From the NCBI RefSeq assembly GCF_000702825.1, contig NZ_JNKF01000010.1, positions 62,001-126,000 of the forward strand: a stretch of DNA of 64,000 nucleotides, read 5' to 3'. Both the position numbers and the translations under genes were made by a program. Positions 1 to 9,478 of the stretch are shown here, in pieces. The DNA is from Prevotella sp. P6B1 (lineage in GTDB: Bacteria > Bacteroidota > Bacteroidia > Bacteroidales > Bacteroidaceae). Numbering within the stretch: the first letter of the stretch is position 1; each line of letters starts with the position of its first letter. The notes beneath the pieces were generated by a model that saw nothing but the letters and a program-made list of their open reading frames with translations, was not told the origin of the DNA and did not search any database.

Positions 1-611
1 ATATCCGTTTTATGGCTAACGCCGGACTGAATAAAATCCGTAGCGCTGTCAGATGGCTGAAGGAAGCGATGGAAGCACAGAGCGGAAAGGGAAGAATCAT
101 CCTTTATTATGCAGGTCACGGCATTCCTGACGAGGGCAACAAGGAGGCTTATCTCCTACCAGTCGATGGCATAGGAAGTGATGTAGAGTCTGCCTATCCC
201 TTGACTCGTCTCTATAAGGAGTTGAGCGTCTTACCTGCAGAGCGTGTCACTATTTTCCTCGATGCCTGTTTCAGCGGCGCCAAGCGTGAGGGCGACATGA
301 TGGCATCAGCCCGTGGAGTTGCCATCAAGGTAAAGGAGAGTACACCTGTGGGGAAGATGATAGTCTTCACAGCAGCCCAGGGTGACGAGACGGCTTATCC
401 TTTCAAGTCGCAGAAGCACGGTATGTTCACCTACTATCTGCTGAAGAAACTGCAGGAGACACAAGGTCATGCAACCTTAGGCGAGTTAGGCGACTACCTG
501 ACAACAGAAGTTAAGCGGCAGTCGTTTGTAGAAAACAATAAAGTGCAGACACCCACCATCTTACCTTCTGCTGGCATGCAGAACACATGGCGTGGTTTGA
601 CATTAAAGTAA
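1..611 (+). CDS. Caspase-fold (C14/metacaspase-like) protein, 5' end cut by window edge
   Basis: The reading frame is open from base 3, before the first ATG at 12, and residues just after that ATG align with the middle of the next protein's caspase domain (ANAGLNKIR). The true start therefore lies upstream of the window and only the C-terminal 200 or so residues are seen. The catalytic dyad is visible: His in YYAGHGIPDE and Cys in FLDACFSGAKR. The protein ends in W-R-G-L-T-L-K. The family cleaves peptides after basic residues, so a secreted protease or signalling role is likely. It lies 9 bp before a paralogue, probably in one operon. The N-terminal module and any signal peptide cannot be seen. 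The domain call is secure; the substrate is unknown. Confidence 0.85.
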   Translation, partial: IRFMANAGLNKIRSAVRWLKEAMEAQSGKGRIILYYAGHGIPDEGNKEAYLLPVDGIGSDVESAYPLTRLYKELSVLPAERVTIFLDACFSGAKREGDMMASARGVAIKVKESTPVGKMIVFTAAQGDETAYPFKSQKHGMFTYYLLKKLQETQGHATLGELGDYLTTEVKRQSFVENNKVQTPTILPSAGMQNTWRGLTLK

Positions 612-620
612 AAAGGAGTC

Positions 621-1979
621 ATGAAAAAAAGAAGTATCATACTCTTCATTGTCTTAGCTTTCGCCCTGATGGCGCAGGGCCAGGAAAATGCCCTATATCT
701 TTACCAACAGGCGAAGAAATATGAAAAGGGCAAAGGAGTGGACAAGAACGATGAAAAAGCTTTCGAGCTCTACCGTCAGGCGGCAGAGCTGGGATTGGAC
801 TCTGCCCAGAACATGACGGGAGTCTGCTACGATAAAGGTAATGGTGTCTTTGCGGATAAAGAAAAGGCCTTTTTCTGGTTTCAGAAGGCAGCCATTCAAG
901 GTTATGCCCCCGCCCAAGTCAATCTGGGCGTATGCTATGAGGCAGGAAAGAGTGTTCCCATTGATGAGCAAAAGGCAGTGGAATGGTATCAGAAAGCAGC
1001 CACACAAGGTAATGTCAATGGTATGATGCATTTGGGATATAGCTACTATACCGGAACAGGACTACAGCAAGACAATCAAAAAGCCAAGGAGTGGTTTGAA
1101 AAAGTACTGGAGAAGAATAAGAACTCAAAAAAAGCCAAGGCATATTTACAAAAGATTAACGAGCGGTTAGAAGAACAACAACGTCTGTTGGCAGCCGCTG
1201 CCGGCGTGGACCAGAATATCCCAGTAGCTTCACAATACGAAGAAAACACTTTTGCCGTGATTATCGGCAACGAGAAGTATGCAGAAGATGCGACTGTGCC
1301 ATATGCTGAGCACGACGCGGAAATCTTCAAAGAATATGTACAACGAACCTTTGGAGTACCTGATAACCAAGTCAACTATATCGCTAATGCAGGTCTCAAT
1401 AAAATACGGACGGCAGTCCGATGGTTGACAAAAGCGATGGAGGTAACCAATGGCAAAGGAAAAGCCATCTTCTATTATGCCGGGCACGGTATTCCCGACG
1501 AAGCCACCAAGACCACTTATCTGTTACCTGTCGATGGTATGAGTGGCGATATCGAGTCAGCCTATCCGCTCAGCAAGCTATACCAAGAGTTGGGTGCTAT
1601 TCCTTCTGAACGGATTACGGTGTTTTTGGATGCCTGCTTCAATGGTGGCAAACGAGAAGGCGACATGTTGGCGTCAGCCCGTGGCGTGGCAATCAAGGCC
1701 AAGCCATCAATCCCTCAAGGCAACATGGTGGTATTCACAGCTGCACAAGGCGACGAGACAGCCTTTGCCCTAAAGTCACAACAACATGGGTTATTTACCT
1801 ATTACATATTAAAGAAGTTACAGGACTCAAAAGGAAATGTAACGTTGGGTGATTTATATGACTATCTGACCAAAGAGGTAAAACGAGATTCGTTTGAAAA
1901 GAATAACAAGATACAAACACCATTTGTCAACGCTTCGACGGCATTGACTGGTTCATGGAAGAATTTGAAATTAAAATAA
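621..1979 (+). CDS. Secreted Sel1-repeat/caspase-fold protein
   Basis: The protein is 452 aa. Residues 1-20 form a signal peptide ending in AQG. About four 36-residue Sel1-like (TPR-type) repeats follow (24-168; motifs such as A-x-x-G-x-x-x-A-Q and KAxxWYQKAA), then a charged linker and a caspase-like domain from about 208 to the end. The dyad is His289 in YYAGHG and Cys339 in DACFNG; Asn replaces the usual Ser after the Cys-Phe pair. Sel1 repeats usually mediate protein contacts and may recruit a substrate or partner. The protein sits directly between the preceding caspase paralogue and murF (12 bp gap), suggesting co-transcription. It ends W-K-N-L-K-L-K like its paralogues. Periplasmic or surface location is inferred from the signal peptide; the function is unknown. 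Confidence 0.88.
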   Translation: MKKRSIILFIVLAFALMAQGQENALYLYQQAKKYEKGKGVDKNDEKAFELYRQAAELGLDSAQNMTGVCYDKGNGVFADKEKAFFWFQKAAIQGYAPAQVNLGVCYEAGKSVPIDEQKAVEWYQKAATQGNVNGMMHLGYSYYTGTGLQQDNQKAKEWFEKVLEKNKNSKKAKAYLQKINERLEEQQRLLAAAAGVDQNIPVASQYEENTFAVIIGNEKYAEDATVPYAEHDAEIFKEYVQRTFGVPDNQVNYIANAGLNKIRTAVRWLTKAMEVTNGKGKAIFYYAGHGIPDEATKTTYLLPVDGMSGDIESAYPLSKLYQELGAIPSERITVFLDACFNGGKREGDMLASARGVAIKAKPSIPQGNMVVFTAAQGDETAFALKSQQHGLFTYYILKKLQDSKGNVTLGDLYDYLTKEVKRDSFEKNNKIQTPFVNASTALTGSWKNLKLK

Positions 1980-1990
1980 GTATATTTAAT

Positions 1991-3322
1991 ATGGATATTA
2001 AAGAATTATACAAGCTGTATCAGCAGCACCCTTGCATCACAACCGACAGTCGTGACTGTCCAAAAGGAAGCATTTTTTTAGCACTGAAAGGTGAGTCGTT
2101 TAATGGAAACAAGTTTGCCGTTCAAGCACTCGAAAAGGGTTGTGCCTATGCCATCGTGGATGAAGACGTGGCCAACGATCCCCGCATCATTAAGGTTGAT
2201 AACTGTCTGCAGACTTTCAAGGATCTGGCTCGTGAGCATCGTCGCCAGTTCGACATCCCCGTCATCGGCATCACAGGCACCAACGGCAAGACAACCACTA
2301 AGGAGCTCATCGCAGCAGTGCTCTCGCAGAAATACAACGTACTCTATACTCAGGGGAACTTCAACAACGATGTCGGCGTACCCAAGACTCTGTTCCGTCT
2401 GAACAAGGAGCACGAGATAGCCGTCATAGAGATGGGAGCCAGCCATCCTGGCGATATCAAGACGCTCGTCGAGACCGCAGAGCCTACTTGCGGACTGATT
2501 ACCAACGTTGGTCGTGCCCACCTGCAGGGCTTCGGTTCGTTCGAAGGTGTTATCAAGACCAAGTGCGAGCTCTACGATTTCCTACGCAGTCGTGAGGATA
2601 GTCTCATTTTCATTAATGCCGACAACGAACACCTGATGAACCAGATCAGTGATGACGAAGATTTGTGGCTATCGCCCTACTCGACTGATCCCGACAACCA
2701 GTATTCATGCATCTCGGGTGAGATTATAGAGTGCAACCCCTTCCTGAAATTCCGTTGGCGCGAACCACTGATGGTACTTGAAGACGAGGGGCGCAGCACC
2801 AAGTGGCACAAGGTACAAACCAAGCTCATTGGATCGTACAACATCGATAACCTCTTAGCTGCCATCGCCGTAGGAATCAACTTCGGTGTTGACCGCAAGA
2901 AAATTGTGGCGGCCCTCGAGGAATACGAGCCATCCAACAATCGCAGTCAGATGACCGTCACCGAGAAGAATCACCTGATAGTGGATGCCTATAACGCCAA
3001 TCCCTCGTCGATGCAGGCTGCCCTTGAGAACTTCAAAATCATGCAGGCCGACAACAAAATGGCCATCCTTGGTGCCATGCGAGAACTTGGTGAGGTTTCA
3101 GCCGAAGAACACCAGCATGTAGTTGACTATCTGAAGACATCGGATATCAAGACCGTATGGCTGGTAGGCGAAGAGTTCGAGGAGACCCAATGCGACTTCC
3201 GTAAGTTTAAGGACGTAGAGGAGGTGAAAGCTGCCATCGCGGCCGAACAACCCACAGGTTACTACATCCTTATCAAGGGATCCAATAGCACTAAACTCTA
3301 CCAACTGCCCGAACTGCTGTGA
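1991..3322 (+). CDS. murF: UDP-N-acetylmuramoyl-tripeptide--D-alanyl-D-alanine ligase (MurF)
   Basis: A 443-aa cytoplasmic Mur ligase that adds D-Ala-D-Ala to the UDP-MurNAc-tripeptide in peptidoglycan precursor synthesis. The ATP-binding loop GITGTNGKTTTKE is clear, followed by the family's NFNNDVG, EMGASHPGDI and DAYNANPSSM blocks. I chose the ATG at 1991 (MDIKELYKLY) because the in-frame ATG at 1955 lies inside the preceding caspase gene. The length is typical. Its stop overlaps the GTG start of the next gene, so the two are translationally coupled. Confidence 0.96.
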   Translation: MDIKELYKLYQQHPCITTDSRDCPKGSIFLALKGESFNGNKFAVQALEKGCAYAIVDEDVANDPRIIKVDNCLQTFKDLAREHRRQFDIPVIGITGTNGKTTTKELIAAVLSQKYNVLYTQGNFNNDVGVPKTLFRLNKEHEIAVIEMGASHPGDIKTLVETAEPTCGLITNVGRAHLQGFGSFEGVIKTKCELYDFLRSREDSLIFINADNEHLMNQISDDEDLWLSPYSTDPDNQYSCISGEIIECNPFLKFRWREPLMVLEDEGRSTKWHKVQTKLIGSYNIDNLLAAIAVGINFGVDRKKIVAALEEYEPSNNRSQMTVTEKNHLIVDAYNANPSSMQAALENFKIMQADNKMAILGAMRELGEVSAEEHQHVVDYLKTSDIKTVWLVGEEFEETQCDFRKFKDVEEVKAAIAAEQPTGYYILIKGSNSTKLYQLPELL

Positions 3323-4200
3323 ACACCAAGAGGTACATAGCATGCTTCAGTTTGCTGTTGCTGCTGATAAGTTGCACCAAGCAAAGCACCCCGAGACCAC
3401 TTGAGGAAGGTAATGCCGTGTACTACTGGCGCACCGATCTGCATCTCGACTCTACCGAGCGCATCTTTTTACAGCAGCACCATATTAATAAGGTATACTG
3501 TCGCTATTTTGATGTAGTGATGAGCGATGATGGCATTGAGCCCAAGCCCAATGCCACCATCACTTTCTCAGACAAACTGCCCGAAGGCATCGAACTCATC
3601 CCTACCGTCTATATCACCGAGGATTGTATGCACCAGTTGCATTATGATCTGGCCAAAAAGATTGTGGACCGCATCCTGCAGATGAACGAGACGAATCAGA
3701 TTACAAACGTTCACGAGATACAGATAGACTGCGACTACACATCGAAAAGCCGAGCCACTTACTATCAGTTTCTGGAAGAAGTACGCCATCACCTATCCTC
3801 CACATCCCATCATCTGTCCACCACCATAAGATTGCACCAACTGTCGATGCCTGTACCGCCTGTCGATTACGGTGTACTGATGGTTTATAACACAGGCGAT
3901 CCACGCAAGTGGCAGGAGCGTAACCCCATCCTCGACTATCGCGACGTGTATCCCTATCTTGGCAGGCTCAACCATTATCAGCTACCCCTTGCCGCTGCCT
4001 ACCCTGTTTACCAATGGATCCGCAACATCCACAACGTCAGGGTAGAACATACTGTAGAAGCTGCCGAGATACTCAAAGTCAAGCACGCCATAGAGACCGA
4101 ACGTCCCGATCTGAGTCGTGCTATCATCACTTACCATTTGGAAACAGATAATATTAATAGATATAAGACCGAAACCTATGAAGAAATTTATCGTCATTAA
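3319..4200 (+). CDS. Lipoprotein of unknown function, possible TIM-barrel hydrolase fold
   Basis: The protein is 293 aa. It starts with GTG at 3319, which overlaps the murF stop in GTGA. The N-terminus is a lipoprotein signal with lipobox LISC at Cys19. The rest alternates strand-like hydrophobic blocks with acidic ends (VYCRYFDVVM, IELIPTVYIT, EIQIDCDYT, YGVLMVYNTGD, LPLAAAYPVYQW), a pattern resembling a (beta/alpha)8 barrel of glycosidase type. That fold is my inference; I do not recognise the family. Coupling to murF and to the next lipoprotein suggests a cell-envelope role. Confidence 0.75.
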   Translation: MNTKRYIACFSLLLLLISCTKQSTPRPLEEGNAVYYWRTDLHLDSTERIFLQQHHINKVYCRYFDVVMSDDGIEPKPNATITFSDKLPEGIELIPTVYITEDCMHQLHYDLAKKIVDRILQMNETNQITNVHEIQIDCDYTSKSRATYYQFLEEVRHHLSSTSHHLSTTIRLHQLSMPVPPVDYGVLMVYNTGDPRKWQERNPILDYRDVYPYLGRLNHYQLPLAAAYPVYQWIRNIHNVRVEHTVEAAEILKVKHAIETERPDLSRAIITYHLETDNINRYKTETYEEIYRH

Positions 4201-6232
4201 CCTTTTATGTGTATGTTCACTGCCCATGATGGCATGTCTGTGGTACGACACCACTAATCCATATCTGTTCAGCATGTATGAACAGCAGGACTTTAAAAAC
4301 CGTGTAGAAAGTATCTGCAATGACAACTGGAAGGCCTACCTTGGCTCTACCGAGGAATATTATTGGTTCAATGCCGACGATGCCATCAAAGCCGCCCGCA
4401 AAAAGGGTGATGTTTTGATGGTAAGCTACCTGCAGAACCTAAAGAAGTACCTGAACTGTGTTGACATTGAACAAAGTAAGCAGTACGAATGGAACTACCC
4501 CACACCCAAAGCCATCAGTACCCAGCAACGCGATCTGCAGACCGTTCGCACCTATGCCCTTAGCAAAACCAAGACAAAACTGCGCTCGCAGCACGCCTTG
4601 CTCTACATGCGCTGTAACATGATGCTTAACCGTCATCAGGAAAATATCAAATTCTGGGAACAGACTGCCAGCAAGTATATCGAAACTGTCTATAAGGACA
4701 TGATGAAGAACATCTATGCCGGAGCCCTTTACAAGACTGGCCACACAGCCGAAGCTGGAGAACTTTTCGCTGAGATGGACGACTACAATAGTCTGATGAC
4801 TATTTACTACAAGAAGCGTTCATACCAAGCCATTAGCGATCAGTACAAACAGAACGCCAATGCCAAGGTTCTGCCATTCCTGCTACAGGACTTTGTTAAC
4901 AACGCCCAGGAAGCCGAAGATGCTAAGACCGAAGGTAACCTCGGAGGCAAGCTCTTCATCCGTGACATCAACCAGCAGGAGTCGAGACAGATGCAGCAGT
5001 TCTGCGAACAGGTTGTACGTGAAGGCAAAACCACATCACCCGTGATGTGGAAGAGTGCCAAGGCATGGCTTGAATACCTGTCGGGCAAGAAACAGGAAGC
5101 CTTAAAGGACATCAATGCCGCTATGCAATTAGAAGGAACCCAGCGTATGAAGGACAATGCCCGTGTGTTGCAATTCTTTATCACCACAGCTACCGCCAAA
5201 TCCAGTGATAAGTTCGACAATTATTTCGCCACCGAACTGTCATGGCTGCTATCCAAACAGCAGGAATCCGATGGTTTCTTCTACCGAGCAATGTCACGTC
5301 TCTCGCACCAAGCCATCATACCACACTATCAGGACAAGCCCGAGCAGATGTTAGCGCTGATGCTTATCACCAACAACAACGAGTATGATAGCTATATCGA
5401 CACCATGCGTGTAGATCGTCTTGAGAAGTTCTACTCCTACACCAAGAATCCCGCTAAAAAATCGTTTGACAAATTCCTGCAAAGTCAGATACGCATCAAC
5501 GACTCATCATACGTAGAACTCATCGGTACCAAGTATATGCGTTTAGCCCAATGGGATAAAGCCATCGAGTGGTTGAAAAAAATCCCCGTAACTTATTATA
5601 ATAGTAATCGTTCTTGGGCATACCTCTACTATTCGCTCATGCGCCGATACGACATCGAACCTTGGATGAAGCGCCAGTGGCTTAACATCAGCAAAGCCGA
5701 CGAACGCAACTATCAGTGGACCAAGAACATCAAGCTCGTGTTCTGTAAGGAGATGCAGACGTTAGAGGGCTCACTCCAACTGCTACAAGGCAAAGCGCTC
5801 GAACAGCGTTACTACAATCTGGCTATACGCTATGCTCAGGCCAGTATCAAGGGCGACTGCTGGTGGTTGCTTAGAGACGGTCAGAGCGCCTACGACTCGG
5901 TACGTGTAAATGAAACCGACTTTGGCGCTAAGGCTGTGGAGCTATTGCAAAAGACTGCCATGAGCAAAGATAAAGACCTGAAGTTGAAAGCCCTGTTCGC
6001 CATGGGCTGGCAAGAGCTCTATAACGCCACACCTGGCGCTAAGCTATGGACCAGCAACGAATGGAACGAGCAGACCGGTGACTTTATCACGCTGTATCAT
6101 CGTCAGTCGCCACAATTCCGTGCATTCCAGAGTTTGTATAATTTCATAACCACAACCCCTGGCGAAGCTGCATACGTCACCAAGTGCGATGACTTCGCGC
6201 AGTTCCGCAAATACTATTCCAAGCATAAATAA
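4178..6232 (+). CDS. Large lipoprotein of unknown function, TPR-like helical
   Basis: The protein is 684 aa. I chose the ATG at 4178 (MKKFIVINLL), which overlaps the end of the previous gene by 23 bp and gives a proper signal peptide. The earlier in-frame start at 4118 gives no sensible N-terminus. The signal ends in MMAC, a lipobox-like motif. The body is rich in helical segments with repeating alanine and aromatic pairs (for example AGALYKTGHTAEAGELFAEM and YMRLAQWDKAIEWLKKIP) that look like degenerate TPR units. I see no catalytic motif. It belongs to the murF transcription unit. The function is unknown. Confidence 0.78.
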   Translation: MKKFIVINLLCVCSLPMMACLWYDTTNPYLFSMYEQQDFKNRVESICNDNWKAYLGSTEEYYWFNADDAIKAARKKGDVLMVSYLQNLKKYLNCVDIEQSKQYEWNYPTPKAISTQQRDLQTVRTYALSKTKTKLRSQHALLYMRCNMMLNRHQENIKFWEQTASKYIETVYKDMMKNIYAGALYKTGHTAEAGELFAEMDDYNSLMTIYYKKRSYQAISDQYKQNANAKVLPFLLQDFVNNAQEAEDAKTEGNLGGKLFIRDINQQESRQMQQFCEQVVREGKTTSPVMWKSAKAWLEYLSGKKQEALKDINAAMQLEGTQRMKDNARVLQFFITTATAKSSDKFDNYFATELSWLLSKQQESDGFFYRAMSRLSHQAIIPHYQDKPEQMLALMLITNNNEYDSYIDTMRVDRLEKFYSYTKNPAKKSFDKFLQSQIRINDSSYVELIGTKYMRLAQWDKAIEWLKKIPVTYYNSNRSWAYLYYSLMRRYDIEPWMKRQWLNISKADERNYQWTKNIKLVFCKEMQTLEGSLQLLQGKALEQRYYNLAIRYAQASIKGDCWWLLRDGQSAYDSVRVNETDFGAKAVELLQKTAMSKDKDLKLKALFAMGWQELYNATPGAKLWTSNEWNEQTGDFITLYHRQSPQFRAFQSLYNFITTTPGEAAYVTKCDDFAQFRKYYSKHK

Positions 6233-6284
6233 GGGATTTTGTTAAAATTATCCCTTTTTATGCTTATAATTCAAAAAAAGTGCG

Positions 6285-6292
6285 TACCTTTG
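6285..6292 (+). promoter_or_regulatory. Promoter -7 element of tRNA-Pro
   Basis: TACCTTTG matches the Bacteroidetes -7 consensus TAnnTTTG and lies 19 bp before the tRNA. No clear TTTG is present at -33. Confidence 0.7.
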
Positions 6293-6311
6293 CATGCGAT
6301 TTTAGAGAAAT

Positions 6312-6384
6312 CGGGATGTAGCGCAGTTGGTAGCGCACTACGTTCGGGACGTAGGGGTCGGGCGTTCGAGTCGCCTCATCCCGA
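6312..6384 (+). tRNA. tRNA-Pro (anticodon CGG)
   Basis: A 73-nt cloverleaf. The acceptor arm CGGGATG (6312-6318) pairs with CATCCCG (6377-6383), with discriminator A at 6384. The D-loop GCGCAGTTGGTAGCGC and T-loop GTTCGAGTC are standard. The anticodon stem CTACG/CGTAG encloses loop TTCGGGA, giving anticodon CGG (reads CCG, proline). CCA is not encoded. Confidence 0.97.
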
Positions 6385-6405
6385 CTTACAAGTCAAAAGA
6401 AGCAG

Positions 6406-6433
6406 AAGGTGATCGATGATTCGATCACCTTTT
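6406..6433 (+). terminator. Rho-independent terminator after tRNA-Pro
   Basis: A perfect 11-bp stem (6406-6416 with 6421-6431) with a TGAT loop, running into TTTT. Confidence 0.88.
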
Positions 6434-6522
6434 CTTGTGTTTGCATATTTATCACATAAAAACGTATATTTATAAGCGTTTTTATGAATTCTTATAAAAA
6501 TATGCATTTTTTTTGTTTTTAA

Positions 6523-6554
6523 TTTGGCTATTCCATTGAAAATGAATAAATTTG
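6523..6554 (+). promoter_or_regulatory. korA promoter (TTTG-N20-TAAATTTG)
   Basis: The -33 box TTTG at 6523-6526, a 20-bp spacer and the -7 box TAAATTTG at 6547-6554 match the Bacteroidetes housekeeping promoter exactly. Its position puts the transcript start near 6560 and fixes the korA start at 6596. Confidence 0.85.
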
Positions 6555-6595
6555 CACCCCGTAAGTTAGAAACGTTAGAAACAAAACTGAATATT

Positions 6596-8440
6596 ATGGC
6601 AGAAACATTGGAAGTGAAGGAGCTTGACCAAGTGGTCGTACGCTTCTCTGGTGACTCCGGCGACGGTATGCAGCTTGCTGGAAACATCTTCTCTACGGTC
6701 AGTGCCACCGTTGGTAACGGCATCTCAACATTCCCCGACTATCCAGCCGATATCCGTGCCCCGCAAGGCTCGCTTACAGGAGTGTCTGGTTTCCAGGTAC
6801 ATATCGGTGCTGGTAAGGTGTACACCCCTGGCGACAAGTGCGATGTGCTCGTAGCGATGAACGCTGCAGCGCTGAAAACTCAGTATCGCTATGCCAAACC
6901 TGGTGCAACGATCATCATCGACACCGACTCATTCGGTCCAAAGGACTTGGAGAAGGCCCAGTTTGCCACAGAAGACTATCTGGGCGAGATGGGTATCGAC
7001 CCCGACCGTGTTATCCAGTGCCCACTGACTACCATGGTAAAGGATTGTCTGGCCGACAGCGGCATGGACAACAAAGCTATGCTGAAATGCCGTAACATGT
7101 TCGCTCTCGGACTCGTATGCTGGTTGTTCGATCGTGACCTGAACCTCGTAGCAAACTTCCTGCGCGAGAAGTTTGCCAAGAAGCCCGCTATTGCAGAGGC
7201 AAACATTAAGGTCATTCAGGCCGGTTGGGACTACGGTCACAACACTCACTCTAATGCCATCAACGTTTACCGTGTAGAGACCAAGGAGAAGACCCCTGGA
7301 CGCTACATGGATATCACTGGTAACAAGGCTACCGCCTATGGTTTCATCGCCGCTGCCGAAAAGGCTGGTCTGCGCCTTTACCTTGGTTCTTATCCTATCA
7401 CTCCTGCAACCGACGTGCTGCACGAGCTATCTAAGCACAAGTCATGCGGTGTCATCACCGTACAGTGCGAGGACGAGATCAGCGGTTGTGCATCAGCACT
7501 CGGTGCATCGTTCGCCGGAGCTCTCGGTGTTACCTCGACCTCTGGTCCTGGCGTCTGCCTGAAGAGCGAGGCTATGAACCTGGCTGTTATCATGGAGCTT
7601 CCATTGGTTGTTCTCGATGTACAGCGTGGTGGTCCTGCTACTGGTCTGCCAACCAAGAGTGAGCAGACCGACCTACTGCAGGCTCTGTTCGGACGTAATG
7701 GTGAAAGCCCTATGCCAGTGCTGGCCGCTACCAGTCCTGCCGACTGTTTCGACGCTGCTTATCAGGCTGCTAAGATGGCTCTCGAGCACATGACACCAGT
7801 AGTACTGCTCACCGATGCTTATATCGCTAATGGCTCTGGCGCATTCAAGCTGCCACAGATGGCTCAGCTCGATGCCATCAATCCTCCATACGTTCCCGAG
7901 GAGCTGAAGGGAAAGTGGACACCTTACATGCGTGCAGAGAACGGCACCCGCTACTGGGCTGTTCCTGGTCGTGAGGGCTTTGCTCACATCCTGGGCGGAC
8001 TGGAGAAGGACTCTAACACCGGTGCTATCTCTACCAACCCAGAGAACCATGATTTGATGACTCGTCTGCGCCAGCAGAAGATTGACAATATCCAGGTGCC
8101 CGACCTCGAAGTTGACGGCGACGCCGATGCCGACCTGCTGATTGTAGGCTTCGGTTCTACCTACGGCCACCTGCACTCTGCTATGGATGAGCTGAAAGCT
8201 AAGGGCTACAAGGTGGCTCAGGCACAGTTCAAGTATCTGAACCCCCTGCCAAAGAACACTGCCGACGTACTGAAGAAGTACAAGAAGGTGGTAGTAGCCG
8301 AGCAGAACATGGGTCAGCTGGCTGCCTACCTTCGCATGAAGGTTGATGGCTTTGTACCTTACCAGTTCAATCAGGTAAAGGGTCAGCCCTTCGTAGTAGA
8401 AGAGTTAGTGAACGCATTCGAGGACATTTTAAAGAAGTAA
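6596..8440 (+). CDS. korA: 2-oxoacid:ferredoxin oxidoreductase, fused gamma-alpha subunit (KorA)
   Basis: The protein is 614 aa. It catalyses CoA-dependent oxidative decarboxylation of a 2-oxoacid (probably 2-oxoglutarate) with electrons passed to ferredoxin, in the cytoplasm. An N-terminal gamma domain (VVRFSGDSGDGMQLAG) is followed by the alpha pyrimidine-binding domain (GSYPITPATDVLHELSKH, CEDEISG, TSTSGPG). The start at 6596 (MAETLEVKEL) was chosen because the upstream in-frame start at 6524 lies within the promoter. The beta subunit follows after 6 bp. The 2-oxoglutarate specificity is inferred from Bacteroidales homologues; pyruvate or a branched-chain oxoacid is possible. Confidence 0.92.
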   Translation: MAETLEVKELDQVVVRFSGDSGDGMQLAGNIFSTVSATVGNGISTFPDYPADIRAPQGSLTGVSGFQVHIGAGKVYTPGDKCDVLVAMNAAALKTQYRYAKPGATIIIDTDSFGPKDLEKAQFATEDYLGEMGIDPDRVIQCPLTTMVKDCLADSGMDNKAMLKCRNMFALGLVCWLFDRDLNLVANFLREKFAKKPAIAEANIKVIQAGWDYGHNTHSNAINVYRVETKEKTPGRYMDITGNKATAYGFIAAAEKAGLRLYLGSYPITPATDVLHELSKHKSCGVITVQCEDEISGCASALGASFAGALGVTSTSGPGVCLKSEAMNLAVIMELPLVVLDVQRGGPATGLPTKSEQTDLLQALFGRNGESPMPVLAATSPADCFDAAYQAAKMALEHMTPVVLLTDAYIANGSGAFKLPQMAQLDAINPPYVPEELKGKWTPYMRAENGTRYWAVPGREGFAHILGGLEKDSNTGAISTNPENHDLMTRLRQQKIDNIQVPDLEVDGDADADLLIVGFGSTYGHLHSAMDELKAKGYKVAQAQFKYLNPLPKNTADVLKKYKKVVVAEQNMGQLAAYLRMKVDGFVPYQFNQVKGQPFVVEELVNAFEDILKK

Positions 8441-8446
8441 ACAATT

Positions 8447-9451
8447 ATGAGTTATACAGCACAAGATTTCAAGAAAGGCCAGCCTCGTTGGTGCCCTGGT
8501 TGTGGTGACCACTTCTTCCTGGCTTCACTCCATAAGGCTATGGCCGAGATTGGCGTAGCTCCCGAGAACGTAGCAGTCATCTCTGGTATCGGCTGTTCAA
8601 GCCGTCTGCCTCACTATATGGCTACCTACGGCATGAACACCATCCACGGTCGTGCCGCTGCCATCGCTACCGGTGCTAAGGTAGCTAATCCCAACCTGAC
8701 TGTTTGGCAGGTATCTGGTGATGGTGACGGACTGGCTATCGGTGGTAACCACTTCATCCATGCCAACCGTCGTAACATCGACCTGAACATGATTCTCCTG
8801 AACAACCGCATCTACGGTCTGACCAAGGGTCAGTATTCACCCACCTCACCCCGCGGCTTCGTATCAAAGTCGAGCCCTTACGGAACCGTTGAGGATCCCT
8901 TCCGCCCTGCAGAGCTCTGCTTCGGCGCTCGCGGACACTTCTTCGCCCGTTGCGTGGCTACTGATGCAAAGGGAACTGTTGAGGTTCTGAAGGCAGCTTA
9001 CGAGCACAAAGGTGCAAGTGTAACTGAGGTTCTGCAGAATTGTGTTATCTTCAACGACCACTGCCACGATGTGGTTTACAACAACGAGGGCCGTAAGAAG
9101 AACGCCATCTATGTACGTCACGGCGAGAAGCTCGTATTCGGTGAGAACAATGAGTTCGGACTTGTACAGCAGGGCTTCGGCTTGAAGGTGGTAGAGATTG
9201 GCAAGGACGGTTACACCATCGACGATGTACTGGTTCACGATGCTCACTGCGAGGATAACACCTTGCAGCTGAAACTCGCTATGATGACTCCTGAGGATGG
9301 TTTCCCCATCGCCCTCGGTGTGATTCGCGACGTTGAGGCTCCTACCTACAACGATGCCGTTCACGCACAGCTGGCTGAGGTAGCTGCTCAGAAGAAATAT
9401 CACAACTTCGAGGAGCTGCTCGAGACCAACGACATCTGGACAGTAGAATAA
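8447..9451 (+). CDS. korB: 2-oxoacid:ferredoxin oxidoreductase beta subunit (KorB)
   Basis: The 334-aa partner of KorA carries thiamine diphosphate and an iron-sulfur cluster. The N-terminal WCPGCGDH supplies cluster cysteines, and the TPP motif is GDGDGLAIGGNH followed by NNRIYGLTKGQYSPTS. The length and motifs match two-subunit enzymes without a separate ferredoxin subunit. It is transcribed with korA and closed by a strong hairpin at 9479. Confidence 0.94.
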   Translation: MSYTAQDFKKGQPRWCPGCGDHFFLASLHKAMAEIGVAPENVAVISGIGCSSRLPHYMATYGMNTIHGRAAAIATGAKVANPNLTVWQVSGDGDGLAIGGNHFIHANRRNIDLNMILLNNRIYGLTKGQYSPTSPRGFVSKSSPYGTVEDPFRPAELCFGARGHFFARCVATDAKGTVEVLKAAYEHKGASVTEVLQNCVIFNDHCHDVVYNNEGRKKNAIYVRHGEKLVFGENNEFGLVQQGFGLKVVEIGKDGYTIDDVLVHDAHCEDNTLQLKLAMMTPEDGFPIALGVIRDVEAPTYNDAVHAQLAEVAAQKKYHNFEELLETNDIWTVE

Positions 9452-9478
9452 ACCGCGAGTTTGTAAACTCCACATATC

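Noticed and set aside
6929..7423. Long minus-strand open frames inside korA, korB and other highly expressed genes
   Set aside because: They are antisense shadows of strongly biased coding regions, with no promoter, start context or recognisable domain.
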